36,676 nt of DNA from JAGHBT01 sp035311885 (GTDB lineage: Bacteria; Krumholzibacteriota; Krumholzibacteriia; Krumholzibacteriales; WJIX01). Every line of letters begins with the position of its first letter. Position 1 is the first letter of the stretch. Shown here in pieces: positions 34,590 to 36,676 of this stretch. Location: contig CAZKNG010000016.1 in the NCBI GenBank assembly GCA_964554125.1, positions 1 to 36,676 on the forward strand, read 5' to 3'. The notes under the pieces were generated by a model. It was given only the letters and a program-made list of their open reading frames with translations, was not told where the DNA came from and ran no database searches. The translations under genes were made by a program, and so were the position numbers.

Positions 34590-36026
34590 TTATTTCCCCT
34601 TTTGCCAGCGGAAATCGGGATTACGGGCGGCAGAAACCTCATCAAGCCTCCGAACCGGAGTGCTTACCGGAGCGTCATGAAGAAGGTCCGGATTCTTTTT
34701 CGCTTCCGCTGATATATCTCTCATGATTTCCGCGAAACGATCGAGAGTCTGTTTCTTTTCCGTTTCGACAGGCTCTATCATCAGAGCTTCCTTTACAATC
34801 AGCGGGAAATACACGGTGGGAGCGTGTACACCGTAATCAAGAAGACGTTTCGCCACTTCGAGTGTGTTGACCCCGTATTTCTTCAGATTCACCGATGACG
34901 CCACAAATTCATGCATGCAGGGTCCGGGATATTTGATATCGTAATATTTTCCTACCAGTTTCATAAGATAATTGGCGTTTATAATCGCGTTTTCAGATAC
35001 CTCTCTCAGACCTTCCCCCCCGATAGAGCAAAGATAGGCATACGCTTTTATAAAAACATTGAAATTTCCGAAATATGAATGCACTTTTCCGATAGTTTTT
35101 TCGGATTCCCGCAAAAAGGCAAATCTGTCTTCCTTTTTAACTACCCGGGGAACAGGCAGAAAATCGGAGAGATGCTCCAGGACACCAACGGGGCCCGATC
35201 CCGGACCTCCGCCCCCGTGCGGAGTCGAGAATGTCTTATGCAGGTTCAGGTGCATTATATCGACCCCTATCTTACCCGGCCTTGCTATTCCCAGGAGGGC
35301 GTTCATGTTGGCTCCGTCCATATAAACGAGAGCGCCGGCGTCATGCGTAATATCGATTATCTCTCCTATATCCTTCTCGAATAATCCCAGTGTGTTAGGC
35401 AGTGTGAGCATAAGAACCGCCGTTTCCCCGCTGATCATCTCTTTCAAATCAGAAGGATTGATCATACCCCTTTCATCCGACTCTACAGTTACGGGAGTAA
35501 ACCCGCATATCGCAACACTGGCGGGGTTTGTCCCGTGCGCGGAATCAGGTACTATCACAACCTTTCTCTCTTCCCCTCTGCTTAGAAAATAATCGCGGGC
35601 AATCATCATCCCCGTGAGTTCTCCGTGAGCGCCCGCGGCCGGCTGAAGAGAGAAAGAATCCATTCCGCATATCTCGCATAAGATCTCCTGAAGATTATAC
35701 ATAAGCTCCAGAGCCCCCTGGACATCCTCTTCGTCCTGAGCCGGATGAAGACCGCAAAAAGCGTTATTACGGGCAATCTCTTCATTTACAACCGGGTTGT
35801 ACTTCATCGTGCAGCTGCCGAGCGGATATATTCCCTTGTCGATATGATAATTCTTTGATGCCAGTCCCATATAGTGCCTGATCACTCCCTGCTCCGCTAC
35901 GCGGGGCAGGCCCAGTGAAGATTCGCGCTGCAGAGGAAGAAGTTCTTCATCAACCGGGCAATCGTTCTCAGGGATATATCGTCCGCTGATACCGTCTGTT
36001 CCTTTATCAAAAATCGTCCCCGTCAT
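34590..36026 (-). CDS. gcvPB: Glycine dehydrogenase (decarboxylating) subunit 2
   Basis: C-terminal half of the two-gene P-protein (478 aa). With subunit 1 it decarboxylates glycine using pyridoxal phosphate and passes the aminomethyl group to lipoylated GcvH. The PLP-binding Lys264 is in HLNLHKTFSTPHGGGG. Other hallmarks are YPLGSCTMKYNP (67-78), SLQPAAGAHGELTG (126-139), DSAHGTNPAS (161-170) and VYMDGANMNALLG. Length is normal for subunit 2. The ATG at 36026 overlaps the gcvPA stop by 4 bases (ATGA), so the two subunits are translationally coupled. Confidence 0.96.
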   Translation of the reverse strand: MTGTIFDKGTDGISGRYIPENDCPVDEELLPLQRESSLGLPRVAEQGVIRHYMGLASKNYHIDKGIYPLGSCTMKYNPVVNEEIARNNAFCGLHPAQDEEDVQGALELMYNLQEILCEICGMDSFSLQPAAGAHGELTGMMIARDYFLSRGEERKVVIVPDSAHGTNPASVAICGFTPVTVESDERGMINPSDLKEMISGETAVLMLTLPNTLGLFEKDIGEIIDITHDAGALVYMDGANMNALLGIARPGKIGVDIMHLNLHKTFSTPHGGGGPGSGPVGVLEHLSDFLPVPRVVKKEDRFAFLRESEKTIGKVHSYFGNFNVFIKAYAYLCSIGGEGLREVSENAIINANYLMKLVGKYYDIKYPGPCMHEFVASSVNLKKYGVNTLEVAKRLLDYGVHAPTVYFPLIVKEALMIEPVETEKKQTLDRFAEIMRDISAEAKKNPDLLHDAPVSTPVRRLDEVSAARNPDFRWQKGK

Positions 36027-36676
36027 TTTCCACCTCCGGTCTGAGAGAGCAGGTCACGGTAAAGTATAAGATCCTCTCTGGAGCGCCTCTCGGTCACCGC
36101 CGTAAGAATAGCAGAATCCCCGAGCTGCGGGAAATCCCCGCCGAGCGGGATGCCGGCAAGCACGCCTCTTTCTCTTGCCTTCTTTAAAAACTCTTCGGCA
36201 GGAACGGGAAGTTTAATAACAAATTCCTGGAAGAAGTTATTTCCAAAAGGAAAGCTGCATCCCGGCAGGCCTGATATCATGTCATACAACGTACGGGCCT
36301 TCGCGGCGCTCTGAAGGGCAACTTCCCGGAATCCGTCTTCACCCAGCGTCGCCAGATAGACAGAAGCCGCTAGAGCACAGAGCCCCTCATTAGTGCAGAT
36401 ATTAGATGTCGCTTTGCCTCGCCTTATATGCTGCTCCCTGGTTTGCAGAGTCATAACGTAACCGGTATTGCCGTCAACATCCACGGTTCTGCTTATAAGA
36501 CGGCCGGGCGATTTTCTGACGTACTTCTTCTTAGTCGCAATAAATCCGAGAAGAGGTCCGCCGAAGTTCTGCGGAAGACCGAAAGACTGTCCTTCCCCCA
36601 CAACGATATCAGCGTCATACTCTCCGGGAGGGGTTAATACAGCGAGAGATACCGGATCAACATATGAAACGAGAAG
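36023..36676 (-). CDS. gcvPA: Glycine dehydrogenase (decarboxylating) subunit 1, C-terminal part (5' end cut by window)
   Basis: The frame is open to the window edge; 217 residues of the usual roughly 440 are seen. LTPPGEYDADIVVGEGQ, then FGLPQNFGGPLLGFIATKK and YVRKSPGRLISRTVDVDG, are characteristic of GcvPA, as are MTLQTREQHIRRGKATSNIC and LCALAASVYLATLGEDG. An internal GTG at 36601 is not the start, because the family sequence continues upstream of it. Its N-terminal part, the start and any glycine-responsive leader lie outside the window. Confidence 0.95.
   Translation of the reverse strand, partial: LLVSYVDPVSLAVLTPPGEYDADIVVGEGQSFGLPQNFGGPLLGFIATKKKYVRKSPGRLISRTVDVDGNTGYVMTLQTREQHIRRGKATSNICTNEGLCALAASVYLATLGEDGFREVALQSAAKARTLYDMISGLPGCSFPFGNNFFQEFVIKLPVPAEEFLKKARERGVLAGIPLGGDFPQLGDSAILTAVTERRSREDLILYRDLLSQTGGGK

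Noticed and set aside
34565..34645. N-terminal extension of the lipoyl-transferase-family protein
   Set aside because: Overlaps the end of gcvPB; the family homology starts at about 34564.
1..36676. tRNA, rRNA, CRISPR array, insertion sequence or prophage
   Set aside because: No cloverleaf, conserved rRNA segment, regular repeat-spacer pattern, transposase or integrase was recognised on either strand.

Overview
The window reads as one chromosomal segment of a Gram-negative bacterium with an outer membrane. Every gene I can support lies on the minus strand, so transcription runs from high to low coordinates throughout. Base composition and codon use look even, and I see no transposase, integrase, tRNA, rRNA or CRISPR array. 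Several features together suggest the wider FCB group or one of its candidate-phylum relatives (Krumholzibacteriota-, Zixibacteria-, Latescibacterota- or KSB1-like lineages). They are a GWxTD-domain protein, a PorV/PorQ-family barrel, a protein with a FlgD/T9SS-like C-terminal domain, a split MacB-type exporter, an ExbB-ExbD-ExbD-TonB set and a bacterial V-type ATPase. That placement is an inference from family content only.

Layout in transcription order (right to left). 36676-29811: the end of gcvPA, then gcvPB, a lipoyl/octanoyl-transferase-family gene, and an Opp/Dpp-type peptide ABC transporter (two permeases, two ATPases, no binding protein). These are so tightly spaced that one operon is likely. 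29539-20774: a complete V-type ATPase operon in the order G/H-I-K-E-C-F-A-B-D. The K subunit carries the Na+-ligand residues known from Enterococcus hirae NtpK. 20628-13842: a strong sigma70-like promoter, then a large TonB-dependent receptor, an 829-residue secreted protein with Ca2+-binding-type Asp repeats and a FlgD/T9SS-like C-terminus, and a PorV/PorQ-family protein. 13745-11144: another strong promoter, then exbB, exbD, exbD and tonB, closed by an intrinsic terminator. 10842-4792: a tripartite exporter (TolC-like channel, ATPase, MacA-like adaptor, two MacB-type permeases). 4534-1: a GWxTD-domain protein, a peptide-binding lipoprotein and two Opp/Dpp permeases, the last cut by the window edge.

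How the genes may work together: ExbB/ExbD/TonB in the 13.7 kb operon probably energises the receptor encoded just upstream. Peptides captured by the binding lipoprotein could be taken up by one or both Opp systems. Amino acids from them, including glycine, could feed the glycine cleavage P-protein, whose lipoylated H-protein partner would be served by the neighbouring transferase. The V-ATPase would set up or use an ion gradient, probably Na+.

The parts most worth following up are the receptor/secreted protein/PorV operon, the GWxTD-peptide-uptake operon, the gcvP-lipoyl-transferase-Opp operon, and a dppB-like gene that seems to lack an ATG/GTG/TTG start.
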